Shown: positions 6,567-7,862 of the stretch, one piece after another
How the letters are laid out: each line of letters begins with the position of its first letter
Position numbering within the stretch: position 1 is the first letter of the stretch
From: an uncultured Oscillospiraceae bacterium
GTDB lineage: Bacteria > Bacillota > Clostridia > Oscillospirales > Oscillospiraceae
NCBI GenBank assembly: GCA_934561725.1
Contig: CAKTGW010000035.1
Span: 1 to 7,862 of the forward strand
Direction of reading: 5' to 3'
Length of the DNA: 7,862 nucleotides
Notes under the pieces: model-generated
Seen by the model: only the letters and a program-made list of their open reading frames with translations
The model's database searches: none
Told to the model about the DNA's origin: nothing
Translations under genes and position numbers: made by a program

Positions 6567-6602
6567 AGTTAAAATAAAAGTTAAATTAAATTTAATTTTA
6601 AC
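6567..6602 (+). repeat. AT-rich triple repeat, candidate operator
   Basis: Two tandem 12-bp direct repeats, AGTTAAAATAAA (6567-6578) and AGTTAAATTAAA (6579-6590), differ at one base. They are followed by an inverted copy, TTTAATTTTAAC (6591-6602), whose complement reads GTTAAAATTAAA. The first and last copies also give an 8-bp perfect inverted repeat (GTTAAAAT 6568-6575 / ATTTTAAC 6595-6602). The array begins at the expected transcription start and ends 6 nt before the extended ribosome binding site region. The position fits a repressor operator, and the first downstream gene encodes a predicted HTH protein, so autoregulation is a reasonable inference. Confidence 0.6.
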
Positions 6603-6622
6603 AAGTTCAAAGGAGGTGGACC

Positions 6623-6919
6623 ATGTCCATTGAAATTCTCCCGGACTGGATGAGCGGACTGGAGGACGAAGATCTGCGCTTTATCCGCAACTTTATTCTG
6701 GCCTCCGGTTCACTGAAGGAGGTTGCCGCTCTATACAGTGTGAGCTATCCCACCGTGCGTCTTCGGCTGGATCGTCTGATCCAGAAGATCCGGCTCAGCG
6801 AAGATGAAAATGTAGACCCATTTATTTCCACGATCAAGCGGTTTGCACTGGACGAAAAGCTGGACTTTTCTACTGCCAAGCTGCTGATCAACGAATACAA
6901 GAAAGGAAAAAACAACTGA
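6623..6919 (+). CDS. Short DUF2089-type helix-turn-helix protein
   Basis: A 98-residue protein resembling the core of the DUF2089 family: an N-terminal LPDWMSGLEDEDLRFIRNFI stretch (6-25), ASGSLKEVA, then SVSYPTVRLRLDRLIQKI (39-56), which has the appearance of a DNA-recognition helix. Longer family members as I know them begin with a cysteine-rich zinc ribbon. This protein has no cysteine at all and starts directly at the core, so it is a short form. The C-terminal part (about 60-98) is charged and likely helical. The start has an exceptionally strong AAAGGAGGTG (6609-6618). Its stop shares one base with the start of the downstream membrane protein. A DNA-binding regulatory role is likely from the motif and the adjacent operator-like repeats, but its targets are unknown. 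Confidence 0.88.
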   Translation: MSIEILPDWMSGLEDEDLRFIRNFILASGSLKEVAALYSVSYPTVRLRLDRLIQKIRLSEDENVDPFISTIKRFALDEKLDFSTAKLLINEYKKGKNN

Positions 6920-7239
6920 TGATTTTTACACTGCACACCATTATTTTCATAGTCGTCATTCTGATCGGCATCCCTCTGTTGGAGTGGCGCCTGTCCAGAT
7001 GCACAAGTCCGCTTCCCGGTCTTATCCTGCCGATCATAACCTTCACATACGCGCTTCTGGCTCTGTTCAGCTATGTTGCCTATGACGGTCAGCCCCTGTT
7101 TGCCGTGATCCTGGATCTGCTGGTCGTTTTCCTGATGAGCAATATTCCCACGCTGATCCTGCTGGCTATTTATTTTGGCGTTCGCGGCAATATGCGCAAA
7201 AAAAGCGCCATCGACAAGATGAATATTCAGGATCTGTGA
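6919..7239 (+). CDS. Small integral membrane protein, three predicted helices
   Basis: A 106-residue hydrophobic protein of no family I recognise. Three membrane segments can be read at about 3-21, 33-54 and 60-87, followed by a basic cytoplasmic-looking tail (RGNMRKKSAIDK) that suggests the C-terminus is inside. No enzymatic motif is visible. Its ATG overlaps the preceding stop in TGATG, and AAAGGA about 11 nt upstream provides a ribosome binding site, so it is translationally coupled to the DUF2089-type gene. This strongly suggests the two act together, for example a regulator and its membrane sensor or target, but the direction of action cannot be read from sequence. Confidence 0.85.
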   Translation: MIFTLHTIIFIVVILIGIPLLEWRLSRCTSPLPGLILPIITFTYALLALFSYVAYDGQPLFAVILDLLVVFLMSNIPTLILLAIYFGVRGNMRKKSAIDKMNIQDL

Positions 7240-7283
7240 TTTGCGCCTCCCCTGCCGCGGATCGTCCGCTTCCCTAAATAAGC

Positions 7284-7322
7284 ATAAAAAAACACGCTGG
7301 AAAATCCAGCGTGTTTTTTTAT
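7284..7322. terminator. Bidirectional intrinsic terminator between convergent genes
   Basis: A perfect 18-bp inverted repeat (7284-7301 / 7305-7322) with a 3-nt AAA loop. The core is ACACGCTGG / CCAGCGTGT, flanked by a run of A on the left and a run of T on the right, so it works on both strands. It serves the membrane protein operon on the plus strand and the isomerase-like gene, which ends at 7337, on the minus strand. Confidence 0.95.
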
Positions 7323-7336
7323 TGGTTTAACAGTGA

Positions 7337-7862
7337 TTACACAAGAGCCCAAGCACGGTTCAGGCAACGCTTGGTGTTTGCCAGAACAGTCAGCTCATCC
7401 TCACCGGGACGCAGGGTAACTTCCATGGAGAGGACATAGGGATTCTCAGCATTAAAGAAGCCCTCATCCTTCAGCACGCGAAGGAAGTCAACCAGCTCGG
7501 GGACATCGTTAGCACTGTTGGGATAGCCCATACGGGGATGAGCATCGCCATATGCATCGCAGCCGGGCTTCACAACGGCGTTGCCGAAGTGGAAGTGGGT
7601 GATGTAGGGACGCAGAGTGCGCACTACAAAACGGCTGTCCTCATAGGTGGTGGGGAAGTGGCTCAGGTCGACCAGCAGGCCGAAGTTGCTGTGCGTAGTA
7701 CGCATATCAGCAGCGAACTGAGCGGCATAGGGAGCAGGACCGATCAGAGCGGCCTTGTCCATATCATAGTCAAAGACTTCCAGCTCAACGTTCATGCCCT
7801 TCTTGGCTGCATAGTCGCAGACATTGCGGGTGGTCTTCAGCAGCTGGGCATAAGCCTGATCC
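7337..7862 (-). CDS. Sugar isomerase/epimerase-like TIM-barrel protein (5' end cut off)
   Basis: The last 174 residues of a gene whose frame stays open to the window edge. The in-frame Met codon at 7795-7793 is internal, because 22 further codons upstream read through as protein-like sequence. The pattern fits the xylose isomerase-like TIM barrel / AP-endonuclease 2 superfamily: VELEVFDYD (Glu28 of the visible part), LLVDLSH (Asp65, His68), THFHFGN (His91) and VLSMEV (Glu147). Glu, Asp, His and Glu at the ends of successive strands are the usual divalent metal ligands. A DAHPRMGYPNSANDVPE segment follows the His. The likely reaction is isomerisation or epimerisation of a sugar or sugar phosphate, but the substrate cannot be read. 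Codons are dominated by GCT, CGT, AAC, AAG and CTG, unlike the aro genes, suggesting strong expression. Confidence 0.85.
   Translation of the reverse strand, partial: DQAYAQLLKTTRNVCDYAAKKGMNVELEVFDYDMDKAALIGPAPYAAQFAADMRTTHSNFGLLVDLSHFPTTYEDSRFVVRTLRPYITHFHFGNAVVKPGCDAYGDAHPRMGYPNSANDVPELVDFLRVLKDEGFFNAENPYVLSMEVTLRPGEDELTVLANTKRCLNRAWALV

Noticed and set aside
7257..7269. Small hairpin GCGGA-TCG-TCCGC after the membrane protein gene
   Set aside because: Only 5 bp and no T-tract; the much stronger hairpin 15 nt further on is the terminator.
1..7862. Search by eye for CRISPR repeats, tRNAs, insertion sequence ends and riboswitches
   Set aside because: No spaced direct repeat array, cloverleaf, transposase or aptamer-like leader was seen; the only intergenic structure is accounted for by promoters, the operator-like repeats and three terminators.

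Overview
The window reads as chromosomal DNA from a GC-rich member of the Clostridia, probably a gut Oscillospiraceae-type Firmicute. The clues are strong AGGAGG-type ribosome binding sites, consensus sigma-A-like promoters, short intrinsic terminators, GC-ending codons, an AroA of the Clostridia type and a short DUF2089-type regulator. The assignment to a family is inference. No mobile element, CRISPR array, rRNA or tRNA is visible.

Positions 1-5240 hold the end of an aromatic amino acid operon, all on the plus strand with gaps of 2-17 nt: aroB, aroA, pheA (chorismate mutase-prephenate dehydratase-ACT), a fused aroE-aroK gene, and a type II aroQ. Together they catalyse steps 2-6 of the shikimate pathway plus the branch from chorismate to phenylpyruvate. 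DAHP synthase (step 1) and chorismate synthase (step 7) are not in the window. The operon starts upstream of base 1, since the aroB ribosome binding site is at the very edge, and it ends at a strong hairpin terminator after aroQ.

Positions 5246-6530 form a second transcription unit. It has a near-perfect promoter overlapped by a WalR-box-like direct repeat, a small 96-residue protein of unknown function, a secreted peptidoglycan hydrolase (signal peptide, two SH3b domains, NlpC/P60), and a terminator.

Positions 6533-7322 form a third unit. An extended -10 promoter is followed by an AT-rich stretch carrying three copies of a GTTAAA-type repeat, then a short DUF2089/HTH protein whose stop overlaps the start of a three-helix membrane protein. 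The layout suggests a self-regulated two-gene module. An 18-bp bidirectional terminator closes it.

Positions 7337-7862 hold the 3' part of a minus-strand gene for a sugar isomerase/epimerase-like TIM-barrel protein, cut by the window end. Its codon use suggests high expression.

No clearly unprecedented system is visible. The points most worth checking are the AroE-AroK fusion, the WalR-like site on the cell wall operon, and the repeat-controlled DUF2089/membrane protein pair. The longest stretch without a gene is about 150 bases, and each such stretch is accounted for by promoters, operators or terminators.
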